A DNA stretch of 7,804 nt from contig CAMBWJ010000071.1 in NCBI GenBank assembly GCA_945871545.1, positions 1 to 7,804 of the forward strand. Reading direction: 5' to 3'. The notes beneath the pieces were generated by a model, which was not told the DNA's origin, did no database searches, and worked only from the letters and a program-made list of their open reading frames with translations. Below, in pieces: positions 1 to 5,449 of the stretch; position 1 is the stretch's first letter, and every line of letters begins with the position of its first letter. This DNA is from an uncultured Clostridia bacterium. Lineage in GTDB: Bacteria; Bacillota_A; Clostridia; Christensenellales; Aristaeellaceae. The position numbers and the translations under genes were made by a program.

Positions 1-656
1 GGCGTGTCCACCTGCTGGATGAAGCCGTCCTTCATTACCACGATGCGGCTGCCCATGGTCATGGCCTCGGTCTGGTCGTGGGTCACGTAGATGAAGGTGG
101 TTTGCAGACGCTGGTGAAGCTTGGTGATCTCGCTGCGAGTCTGCACGCGCAGCTTCGCGTCCAGGTTGGACAGCGGCTCGTCCATGAGGAACACCTTGGG
201 TTCGCGCACGATGGCGCGGCCCAGCGCGACGCGCTGGCGCTGACCGCCGGACAGCGCCGCGGGCTTGCGGTTGAGCAGCTTCTCGATGCCCAGAATCTGC
301 GCGGCCTCCTTCACGCGGCGGTCGATCTCGTCCTTGGGCATCTTGCGCAGCTTCAGGCCGAAGGCCATGTTGTTGTAGACGGTCATGTGGGGATAGAGGG
401 CGTAGCTCTGGAACACCATGGCGATGTCGCGATCCTTCGGTGGCACGTCGTTCACCAGGCGCTCGTCGATGTACAGTTCACCCTTGGAGATGTCCTCCAG
501 GCCCGCGACCATGCGCAGCGTGGTGGACTTACCGCAGCCGGAGGGGCCGACCAGCACAATAAACTCCTTGTCCTCGATTTCCAGATTGAAATCGCTGACG
601 GCGACGACGTCTCCGGGATAGATCTTGTAGATGTTTCGTAGCGATAAGCTGGCCAT
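1..656 (-). CDS. Sugar ABC transporter ATP-binding protein, MalK/UgpC/MsmX type (5' part only)
   Basis: Cytoplasmic ATPase subunit that powers import of sugars through an ABC permease. The first 218 residues are present and the gene continues past the left edge; relatives are about 360-380 residues, so the C-terminal regulatory/OB-fold part is missing from view. Visible motifs: Walker [10 protein letters not shown] (37-45), Q-loop Q83, signature LSGGQRQR (135-142), Walker B VFLMDE (155-160), D-loop SNLD (163-166) and switch histidine H193 in VTHD. The motif [18 protein letters not shown] (85-102) is typical of the MalK/UgpC/MsmX group. The ATG at 656-654 follows AGGAGG at 671-666. No permease or binding-protein gene lies in the window, so it may be a shared ATPase like MsmX serving several importers, although genes to its left are unseen. 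It is transcribed divergently from the NagB-like gene. The family call is firm; the substrate is not determinable. Confidence 0.95.
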   Translation of the reverse strand, partial: MASLSLRNIYKIYPGDVVAVSDFNLEIEDKEFIVLVGPSGCGKSTTLRMVAGLEDISKGELYIDERLVNDVPPKDRDIAMVFQSYALYPHMTVYNNMAFGLKLRKMPKDEIDRRVKEAAQILGIEKLLNRKPAALSGGQRQRVALGRAIVREPKVFLMDEPLSNLDAKLRVQTRSEITKLHQRLQTTFIYVTHDQTEAMTMGSRIVVMKDGFIQQVDT

Positions 657-788
657 TTTCCGTCTCCTCCTGTTTTCTCAATCCTTGCACATGTCACGAA
701 ATGAATGGATGTTTTCCATATATCACGATGGGAATTTGATGAAGCTGTGATCCATGCGGCATGCGATTCCCCAGCCTCCTTATTTCCC

Positions 789-817
789 ATTATAGCAGAA
801 GCGCGGAGGATAGTTAA
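789..817 (-). promoter_or_regulatory. Sigma-A promoter for the ABC ATPase gene
   Basis: Read on the minus strand: -35 TTAACT (817-812, four of six consensus matches), 17-bp spacer, and perfect -10 TATAAT (794-789) preceded by TGC, which makes an extended -10. Transcription should start near 782, giving a leader of about 125 nt before the ATG at 656. Confidence 0.6.
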
Positions 818-939
818 TGCATTGTACTGTCATGGATGAGGACTTTTCTGCTATCCTGATCCGGCGGGAAAGGAGATCGCGCCGCGCTGAGTTTCCTGGA
901 AATACAGCAGGATAGTGCTGAAAGATAGCGCGTTTGTAC

Positions 940-969
940 TTGCCACGAAGCGGCTGCGGGTGATAAAAT
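940..969 (+). promoter_or_regulatory. Sigma-A promoter for the NagB-like gene
   Basis: -35 TTGCCA (940-945, five of six), 18-bp spacer, -10 TAAAAT (964-969, five of six). The start of transcription is expected near 976, about 60 nt before the coding start. A near-palindrome TTTCCTGGAAA at 892-902 lies just upstream and could be a regulator site, which is inferred only. Confidence 0.5.
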
Positions 970-1029
970 TGAATCGAAGATGGGCACGGACAATTCTTAA
1001 CAAAATAGGCAAAACCGACAAGAAATTCA

Positions 1030-1036
1030 AAGGAGG
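1030..1036 (+). promoter_or_regulatory. Ribosome binding site of the NagB-like gene; leaves the start ambiguous
   Basis: AAGGAGG at 1030-1036 is a full anti-16S match. It lies only 2 nt from ATG 1039 but 8 nt from an in-frame TTG at 1045, so initiation at TTG 1045 fits the usual spacing better. The two choices differ by two residues. Confidence 0.6.
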
Positions 1037-1038
1037 GT

Positions 1039-1857
1039 ATGAACTTGAATCCGAATGTCTACGGGATTACCGCAGAGGAGCTGCTGCGTTCGCCGCGCAT
1101 TCCGCTGCTGCTGGCAGGCTCCGCCGGCGAGGTCTACTATGAATACGCGATGCAGATGCTTGCGGAAATTGTGCACAACAACGCCGCCGGGCGCAGGACG
1201 GTGTTCATACTGCCCTGCGGGCCGGTGGATCAGTACCCGATCTTTGCGCGGCTGGTGAACCGCTACCGCATCGACCTGAAGAATACCTGGATCATCAACA
1301 TGGACGAGTATCTGGAGAACGGTCAGTGGCTGGACGACCGCTTTTCCTTCCGCCGGGTGATGAACGAGGTGCTCTACGACCGCATCGATCCCGAGCTGGT
1401 GGTGCCGGTGGAGCAGCGCGTGTTCCCCGATCCCCGCTGCCCGGAGCGGATCGGCCAGCTGATCGAGGAGCTGGGCGGCGTGGACATGGCGATGGGCGGC
1501 ATCGCGCTCAACGGCCACGTGGCCTTCAATGAGCCTGCGCCGGAGATGAGCGTGGAGGAATATGCGCAGCTGACCAGCCGCGTGATCGACCTCAGCCCCG
1601 AGACCAAGGCAAAGGACGCGATTCTGGGCCGGGGCGGCGCCATCGATTCCATTCCCGATCAGGCCGTCACCGTGGGCATGAAGGAGCTGCTGGGTGCGCG
1701 CAAGGTGCGCTTCTCGATGCTGCTGGACATGCAGCGCGCGGTGGTGCGCAAGGCCTGCTACGGTGAGGTCAGCGCTACCTGCCCGATCAGCCTGTTCCAG
1801 AACCATCCGGACGCGCTGCTGATGGTCACGCCGAATGTGATCGAAAAGCCGTTCTGA
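1039..1857 (+). CDS. Glucosamine-6-phosphate deaminase-like protein (divergent NagB superfamily member)
   Basis: 272-residue cytoplasmic enzyme of the NagB/6-phosphogluconolactonase superfamily; E. coli NagB is 266 residues. Classical NagB converts glucosamine-6-phosphate to fructose-6-phosphate and ammonia. Conserved here: NMDEY (87-91) with enolisation base D89; N158-G-H160 then F-N-E165-P, matching the ring-opening set, with Asn where E. coli has D141, as in the B. subtilis enzyme from memory; and TVG (211-213). Divergent here: the sugar-phosphate loop LPTGGTP is LPCGPVD (58-64). By eye alignment E. coli R172 becomes I195 and K208 becomes R233. The fold and likely aldose-ketose isomerase/deaminase chemistry are well supported, but the substrate may not be plain glucosamine-6-phosphate. 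It is convergent with nagA, which supports an amino-sugar role. The start is ATG 1039, or possibly TTG 1045. Confidence 0.85.
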   Translation: MNLNPNVYGITAEELLRSPRIPLLLAGSAGEVYYEYAMQMLAEIVHNNAAGRRTVFILPCGPVDQYPIFARLVNRYRIDLKNTWIINMDEYLENGQWLDDRFSFRRVMNEVLYDRIDPELVVPVEQRVFPDPRCPERIGQLIEELGGVDMAMGGIALNGHVAFNEPAPEMSVEEYAQLTSRVIDLSPETKAKDAILGRGGAIDSIPDQAVTVGMKELLGARKVRFSMLLDMQRAVVRKACYGEVSATCPISLFQNHPDALLMVTPNVIEKPF

Positions 1858-1871
1858 TTCCCCCCAATATG

Positions 1872-1916
1872 CAAAAGGATACCGGCGACATTCTGCATGC
1901 CGCCGGTATCCTTTTG
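1872..1916. terminator. Bidirectional factor-independent terminator between the NagB-like gene and nagA
   Basis: Perfect 16-bp inverted repeat: left arm 1872-1887 (CAAAAGGATACCGGCG), right arm 1901-1916, loop of 13 nt. The A4 at the outer left and T4 at the outer right of the stem give each strand a short U-tract. It starts 15 nt after the plus-strand stop (1857) and ends 6 nt from the nagA stop (1922), so it can serve both convergent genes. Confidence 0.88.
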
Positions 1917-1921
1917 TGCGT

Positions 1922-3112
1922 TCAGGCCGAATGCATCAGCTCTCCGCAGACGTAGACGGATCGCACCCGGAATCCCTCGTCCATCACGACGACGTCCGCG
2001 TCCTTGCCCGCCTCCAGGCTGCCCTTGCGGTCGGCGCAGCGGCTCAGGCGCGCGGAGGTCAGGGAGAGCATGCGGCTCACGTCCACCAGCGGGATGCCGT
2101 ACTGCACGTGGGCCACGCGCAGCGCGCGATCCATCGTGCCCACGCTGCCCGCATAGAAGGAGAAGTCCGGCAGCTGGGCCACGTCGTCCTTGATGACGAC
2201 CGGCACACCGCCCTCCTTCGCACCCAGGATGCTGTGGGTGACGTCAGTGCCCGCAGCGCGCATCGCGTCGGTGATCAGGGCGATCCTGTCCGGCCCCTTG
2301 ATGCGGTAGGCCAGCAGCATGTGCTCTTTGGGGATGTGCCGCCCGTCGCAGATCAGCTCGATGGTGATCTCGTCCCGCAGCAGGGTGGCCTCGTTCACGC
2401 CGGAGTAGACGATGCCGTCGATCTTCTGGCCAGTGGTGGTGGCGCTGTAGAAGTGGGTGATGTGGGAGAAGCCCATGTCGAAGGCGGCGTTCGCCTGATC
2501 GGCAATCGCGCCGGTGTGGGCGATGGAGGCCATGACGCCGTGCTTACGCATCACCTGCGCGAACACGTCCGTGTTGGGAAGCTCCGGGGCCTCGTCCCAG
2601 CGCAGGATGTGGCCCTCCCCCAGGCGGAGGATGCGCTCCAGAAATTCCCGGGTGGGGATGCGCTGCTCACCGACGGGCTGCGCGCCCTTGTTCTTTGTGG
2701 AGAAAAAGGGGCCTTCGAGGTGCAGGCCCAGCAGCTGTGCGCCGCCGGTGGGGGTCTGAACGGCCTCCAGATAGCAGCGGATCATCCGCTCCAGCATCTC
2801 GTCCGGGCAGGTCATGGTGGTGGGACACAGCGCGGTGGTGCCGTGCTGGCAGTGGGCGCGGGCAGCCGTGCGGATGGCTTCAACGTCGCAGTCCATGAAG
2901 TCCGCGCCGCCGCCGCCGTGCACGTGGAGGTCGATAAATCCAGGCAGGATGTAGCCGCCGGAGGCGTCTGCAATGACAGCGTCCTGCGGGGCGGGTTCGT
3001 TTACGGCGGCGATGCGGCCGCCCTCGATCAGCACGGAGCCGCCCTCGCAGATGCGGTCCGGCAGCACGAGCCTTCCGTTGCCGATCCAGGTTCGGACAAA
3101 ATCAGGGTACAT
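1922..3112 (-). CDS. nagA: N-acetylglucosamine-6-phosphate deacetylase
   Basis: Hydrolyses N-acetylglucosamine-6-phosphate to glucosamine-6-phosphate and acetate, the first committed step of amino-sugar use, in the cytoplasm. 396 residues from the chosen start, normal for the amidohydrolase-fold family. Visible metal and catalytic residues: PGFIDLHVHG with H63 and H65, HLEGPF with E133, IAHTGA with H199, THFYSA with H220, CDGRHIP with H259, and ITDAM with catalytic D282. The H-x-H form resembles the B. subtilis type rather than the E. coli enzyme, which has Gln there. The reading frame stays open to an ATG at 3208, but that codon lies inside the -35 box. ATG 3112, with AGAAGG at 3126-3121 (8-nt spacing), gives the normal N-terminus. 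It is convergent with the NagB-like gene and divergent from the AraC regulator. Confidence 0.95.
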   Translation of the reverse strand: MYPDFVRTWIGNGRLVLPDRICEGGSVLIEGGRIAAVNEPAPQDAVIADASGGYILPGFIDLHVHGGGGADFMDCDVEAIRTAARAHCQHGTTALCPTTMTCPDEMLERMIRCYLEAVQTPTGGAQLLGLHLEGPFFSTKNKGAQPVGEQRIPTREFLERILRLGEGHILRWDEAPELPNTDVFAQVMRKHGVMASIAHTGAIADQANAAFDMGFSHITHFYSATTTGQKIDGIVYSGVNEATLLRDEITIELICDGRHIPKEHMLLAYRIKGPDRIALITDAMRAAGTDVTHSILGAKEGGVPVVIKDDVAQLPDFSFYAGSVGTMDRALRVAHVQYGIPLVDVSRMLSLTSARLSRCADRKGSLEAGKDADVVVMDEGFRVRSVYVCGELMHSA

Positions 3113-3179
3113 GAAGCAAGCCTTCTTTCTGATTGCATTGAAGATGTGCACAAACAGGAAATCGGCTGAAATTATACTG

Positions 3180-3208
3180 ATTATACATGTCGGGATAAAA
3201 TATGTCAA
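3180..3208 (-). promoter_or_regulatory. Consensus sigma-A promoter for nagA
   Basis: On the minus strand: perfect -35 TTGACA (3208-3203), exactly 17 bp, and perfect -10 TATAAT (3185-3180). A second TATAAT follows at 3176-3171, nine bp further on, with only a poor -35. Expected transcript start is about 3173, with a leader of about 60 nt. The perfect boxes imply a strong basal promoter that would need repression if the gene is inducible. Confidence 0.85.
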
Positions 3209-3237
3209 CTCATCTGACGAAAATATTGAATTTGTTA

Positions 3238-3266
3238 TTTACGAAAGCCAATCGGTGTGGTATAAT
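3238..3266 (+). promoter_or_regulatory. Extended -10 promoter for the AraC-family regulator gene
   Basis: -10 TATAAT at 3261-3266 preceded by TG at 3258-3259 (extended -10). A weak -35, TTTACG, lies at 3238-3243 with 17-bp spacing. The predicted transcription start, 6-7 nt downstream, falls at about 3272-3273, the A of the predicted ATG, so the message may be leaderless or start inside the longest reading frame. ACGAAA is repeated at 3217-3222 and 3241-3246, a possible but weak operator. Confidence 0.65.
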
Positions 3267-3272
3267 GTGAGC

Positions 3273-4139
3273 ATGACGAACATAGAGAAAATGAGCCTCG
3301 CCGAGTATCGGGATCTGACCGATTTCCCGCCGGAAAGACAGCTGCAAATCAACAACAGCGGCATGAAGAACTACTTCCAGCGGGATTACACCATCTTCCG
3401 CCCCAAGGGCAGGAAGGACTTTTATCTGGTTTATGCCGCGCTCGGCTGGTTTGACATTGAGTACAAGGGCGAAATGGTACGCGTCGATCGGGGCACCTGC
3501 GTGATGTTTTTGCCGGAGGTGCCGCAGCTGATCTCCTTCACAGCGGATGGCGCGCCCACGATTTTCTATGTCCATTTCACCGGCGAGGCCTTTGCCGAGA
3601 TGGTGGGCTCCATGCACTTCGATCCCATCACCTTCTTCAAGATTCACGACTGCACCGCCTTTGAGATCCTGTTCAACCGTCTGGTGAAGAATTTTCTGCC
3701 GCTGAAGGCCTTCAACGGGCGCAAGCCGATCTACACGCCCAAGGTGATCGGCCTGCTGATGGAGCTGCTGGACTACCTCTCCCCCGCCCGTGCGGAGCGC
3801 ACCCGGCCGGAGCAGGATGCGATCACCGCCGCGCTGCTCTACATCAACGAGCACTTCCGCGAGGAAGTGAACCTGGAGAAGTATGCGGAGATCGCGCACC
3901 TGAGTCTGGGCCGCTTCTCCCACCTGTTCACCAAGAAGGCGGGCGTTTCGCCCTACAAATACGTGCTCTCGCTGCGCATTGAGGAGGCCAAGGAGCTTCT
4001 GATGTACTCCTCGATGAACGTCAGCGAGGTGGCCGCCAGCATCGGCATCGCCGAGGCCTCCTACTTCAGCCGCATCTTCCGCAAGAGCACCGGCTGTTCG
4101 CCCACGGAGTACCGCAACCGGAACGGGTCGCGGAGCTGA
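3273..4139 (+). CDS. AraC-family transcriptional regulator
   Basis: 288-residue DNA-binding regulator. The N-terminal part (about residues 25-115) looks like an AraC-type cupin ligand-binding domain, with the YLVYAALGWFDIEY and VDRGTCVMFLP segments typical of that fold. The C-terminal 90 residues hold two helix-turn-helix units: about 199-221 (VNLEKYAEIAHLSLGRFSHLF) and about 249-270 (MNVSEVAASIGIAEASYFSRIF), ending in the signature GCSPTEYR. The frame extends upstream across nagA's 5' end, but that region overlaps nagA and its promoter. ATG 3273 directly follows the -10, and ATG 3291 is an alternative; neither has a strong ribosome binding site. It sits between nagA and a sugar-acid operon and probably controls one or both. 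The inducer is unknown; a sugar or sugar-acid derivative is inferred from context. Confidence 0.93.
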   Translation: MTNIEKMSLAEYRDLTDFPPERQLQINNSGMKNYFQRDYTIFRPKGRKDFYLVYAALGWFDIEYKGEMVRVDRGTCVMFLPEVPQLISFTADGAPTIFYVHFTGEAFAEMVGSMHFDPITFFKIHDCTAFEILFNRLVKNFLPLKAFNGRKPIYTPKVIGLLMELLDYLSPARAERTRPEQDAITAALLYINEHFREEVNLEKYAEIAHLSLGRFSHLFTKKAGVSPYKYVLSLRIEEAKELLMYSSMNVSEVAASIGIAEASYFSRIFRKSTGCSPTEYRNRNGSRS

Positions 4140-4229
4140 AAATGTTCAATTCCGGAAAAGCCGCCGGATCGCATTCCCCGATGAAGTTATTCATCGGGGT
4201 TTCCTTATATATTCCCGGAAAAATGTTCA
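4139..4229 (+). repeat. 10-bp direct repeat flanking the AraC-gene terminator
   Basis: AAAATGTTCA occurs at 4139-4148 and 4220-4229, offset 81 bp. Each copy is next to a TTCC/GGAA palindrome: TTCCGGAA at 4150-4157 and TTCCCGGAA at 4212-4220. The repeat units sit on either side of the hairpin. This could be a looping operator pair or chance; function unknown. Confidence 0.35.
4176..4206 (+). terminator. Factor-independent terminator after the AraC-family gene
   Basis: Perfect 10-bp stem CCCCGATGAA (4176-4185) and TTCATCGGGG (4190-4199) with a GTTA tetraloop, followed by the T-rich tail TTTCCTT (4200-4206). It lies 36 nt after the stop codon and separates the regulator gene from the downstream operon. 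Confidence 0.88.
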
Positions 4230-4292
4230 TTTTCAGAGAAAGCGCAGTCGCGGACGGGTCGAAATCAAAAAAGCAGAAATGTACCTGTCTTT

Positions 4293-4320
4293 AGCCGGAT
4301 TGTGCCTAGAGCCGGATTGT
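4293..4320 (+). promoter_or_regulatory. Tandem 11-bp direct repeat, putative regulator binding site
   Basis: AGCCGGATTGT is repeated exactly at 4293-4303 and 4310-4320, a 17-bp period. The promoter-proximal copy occupies the place where a -35 box would lie for the -10 at 4330-4335 (4307-4312). Head-to-tail half-sites next to a promoter lacking a -35 are what an AraC-family activator would use. The gene for such a protein ends about 150 bp upstream. Confidence 0.6.
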
Positions 4321-4326
4321 AAATTT

Positions 4327-4335
4327 TGATAGAAT
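4327..4335 (+). promoter_or_regulatory. Extended -10 of the Ldh2/aldolase/reductase/glycerate kinase operon
   Basis: TGATAGAAT at 4327-4335: TAGAAT matches five of six -10 positions and carries the TG extension. No recognisable -35 lies 16-18 bp upstream; the tandem repeat covers that position, suggesting activator dependence. Transcription would start near 4342, about 39 nt before ATG 4381. Confidence 0.55.
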
Positions 4336-4380
4336 ATGTGTACTGGGATAAACAATCAGACGGAAGGCAGAGGTGGGATT

Positions 4381-5436
4381 ATGAAACGAATTCATCTCGA
4401 CGAATTGCATGACTTTTCCGTGAGGACGATGGAGGCCTGCGGCATGAATCGCGCGGATGCGCGCACGGTTGCGGACGTGCTCGTCGGCACGGATAGCTTT
4501 GGCGTGATGACGCACGGCACCAAGAACCTCTATGGATATGCGCAGAAGCTGCTCGCCGGGGGCCTGGACGCGAAGGCCCAGCCCACGGTGGAGCGTCAGG
4601 GCCCCGCGTGGGCCATCCTGAACGGCAACATGGCCATGGGCATGGTCAGCGCCAGCCGCGCGATGGAGCTCGCCATCGAAAAGGCGAGGAATGTGGGTAT
4701 CGCCTATGTGGGCGTGAAGAACAGCTGCCACTTCGGCGCGGCGGGCTACTATGCAAACCTCGCGGCGAAGGCCGGCATGATCGGCGTGGTCATGAGCAAT
4801 GCCGATCCCATCATGGCGGTTCCCGGCGGCTGCGGCGTGTCCATCGGCTCCAACCCCTTCTCCTACGCCGCGCCCACCAGCGACGGCAAGTCCGTGTTCC
4901 TGGACATCGCGCTGAGCAACGTGGCGGCGCTGAAGGTCATCATGGCGAAGGAGAAGGGAGAGATGCTGCCCCCCGGCTGTCTCGTGGATGGCGAGGGCAG
5001 GCCCACCACCGATCCCAACAGCTTCCCTGGGGAATCCTCGCTGGCGCCCATGGCGGCGCACAAGGGCTACGGCCTGGCGGTGATGGTGGAGATTCTCTCC
5101 GCAGTGATTACCGGCGCGGGCATGCTCAGCCAGGTGAAGAGCTGGAATCTGGACATGGCCACGCCCAACAACGTGGGCCACGCCTTCATCGCCATCGACG
5201 TGGGCCAGATGACGGACATGGCGGAGTTTGAAGAGCGGATGGACGCACTCTGCCGGGAGCTGCGCAGCGCAAAGCGCGCCGAGGGCACGAAGCAGATCTT
5301 CATGCCCGGCGAGATGGAGTGGGCGAAGCGCGACAAGGCGCTTGCGGAGAACGCGATTGAACTCAACGATGCAATGGTTGCAAATATGGAGAAGCTGGCC
5401 GAGCAGTTCCATCTGGAGCTGAAATGGGCGGAATGA
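4381..5436 (+). CDS. Ldh2-family NAD(P)H-dependent oxidoreductase (malate/lactate/2-keto acid reductase family)
   Basis: 351-residue cytoplasmic dehydrogenase of the family that contains ureidoglycolate dehydrogenase, 2,3-diketo-L-gulonate reductase (DlgD/YiaK), sulfolactate dehydrogenase and piperideine-2-carboxylate reductase. These interconvert 2-hydroxy (or 2-imino) acids and 2-keto acids. Seen: FGVMTHG with H45, NSCHFGAAGYY (114-124) with H117 where most members have N-S-N-H-F-G, SIGSNPF (154-160), and the late AHKGYGLA (226-233). Length is typical (330-360). ATG 4381 is preferred over the in-frame ATG 4336: AGGTGG at 4371-4376 precedes it and the family N-terminus begins here. First gene of a four-gene operon; it ends 13 nt before the aldolase start at 5450. 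Its substrate is probably a hexonate-like or deoxy keto acid handed to or from the aldolase, which is inferred. Confidence 0.92.
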   Translation: MKRIHLDELHDFSVRTMEACGMNRADARTVADVLVGTDSFGVMTHGTKNLYGYAQKLLAGGLDAKAQPTVERQGPAWAILNGNMAMGMVSASRAMELAIEKARNVGIAYVGVKNSCHFGAAGYYANLAAKAGMIGVVMSNADPIMAVPGGCGVSIGSNPFSYAAPTSDGKSVFLDIALSNVAALKVIMAKEKGEMLPPGCLVDGEGRPTTDPNSFPGESSLAPMAAHKGYGLAVMVEILSAVITGAGMLSQVKSWNLDMATPNNVGHAFIAIDVGQMTDMAEFEERMDALCRELRSAKRAEGTKQIFMPGEMEWAKRDKALAENAIELNDAMVANMEKLAEQFHLELKWAE

Positions 5437-5440
5437 GGAG
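5436..5440 (+). promoter_or_regulatory. Ribosome binding site that places the aldolase start at 5450
   Basis: AGGAG at 5436-5440, partly overlapping the previous stop codon, directly abuts ATG 5441 (no spacer) but stands 9 nt before ATG 5450. The latter spacing is functional, so 5450 is the better start. Confidence 0.6.
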
Positions 5441-5449
5441 ATGGAAGAA

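Larger units (their letters stand above)
657..1038. other. Divergent intergenic control region (382 bp)
   Basis: AT-richer non-coding stretch between the ABC ATPase (minus) and the NagB-like gene (plus). It holds one good promoter candidate for each strand (listed separately). It also holds an 8-bp inverted repeat, CTATCCTG at 850-857 and CAGGATAG at 908-915, and a near-palindrome TTTCCTGGAAA at 892-902, about 38 bp upstream of the plus-strand -35. The plus-strand leader is about 60 nt. The minus-strand leader is about 125 nt and could encode a 22-residue peptide (762-694), which is unproven. No riboswitch fold was recognised. Confidence 0.7.

Noticed and set aside
78..641. 187-residue plus-strand frame at the left end
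   Set aside because: Antisense shadow of the ABC ATPase, whose Walker A, signature and Walker B motifs are all on the minus strand.
915..1142. 75-residue frame running through the NagB-like promoter and 5' end
   Set aside because: It includes the -35/-10 boxes and Shine-Dalgarno sequence and overlaps the real gene in another frame; no ribosome binding site of its own.
1531..1533. Apparent loss of a catalytic Asp in the NagB-like protein (Asn at the D141 position)
   Set aside because: B. subtilis-type NagB enzymes, as I recall their sequence, also carry Asn-Gly-His here, so it is ordinary lineage variation, not a dead enzyme.
1916..3169. 417-residue open frame on the plus strand opposite nagA
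   Set aside because: It mirrors nagA codon for codon and has low-complexity composition; nagA has all its catalytic residues on the other strand.
3113..3208. 32-codon N-terminal extension of NagA, hydrophobic enough to suggest a signal peptide
   Set aside because: Its ATG lies inside the perfect -35 box, upstream of the predicted transcription start; NagA is a cytoplasmic enzyme starting normally at 3112.
2973..3272. 100-codon N-terminal extension of the AraC-family regulator
   Set aside because: It overlaps the 5' coding part of nagA antisense and both promoters; family proteins begin near the chosen start.
4237..4250. Possible catabolite-repression (cre) site AGAAAGCGCAGTCG
   Set aside because: Three mismatches to the CcpA consensus at defined positions, including both ends; not enough without a genome-specific motif.
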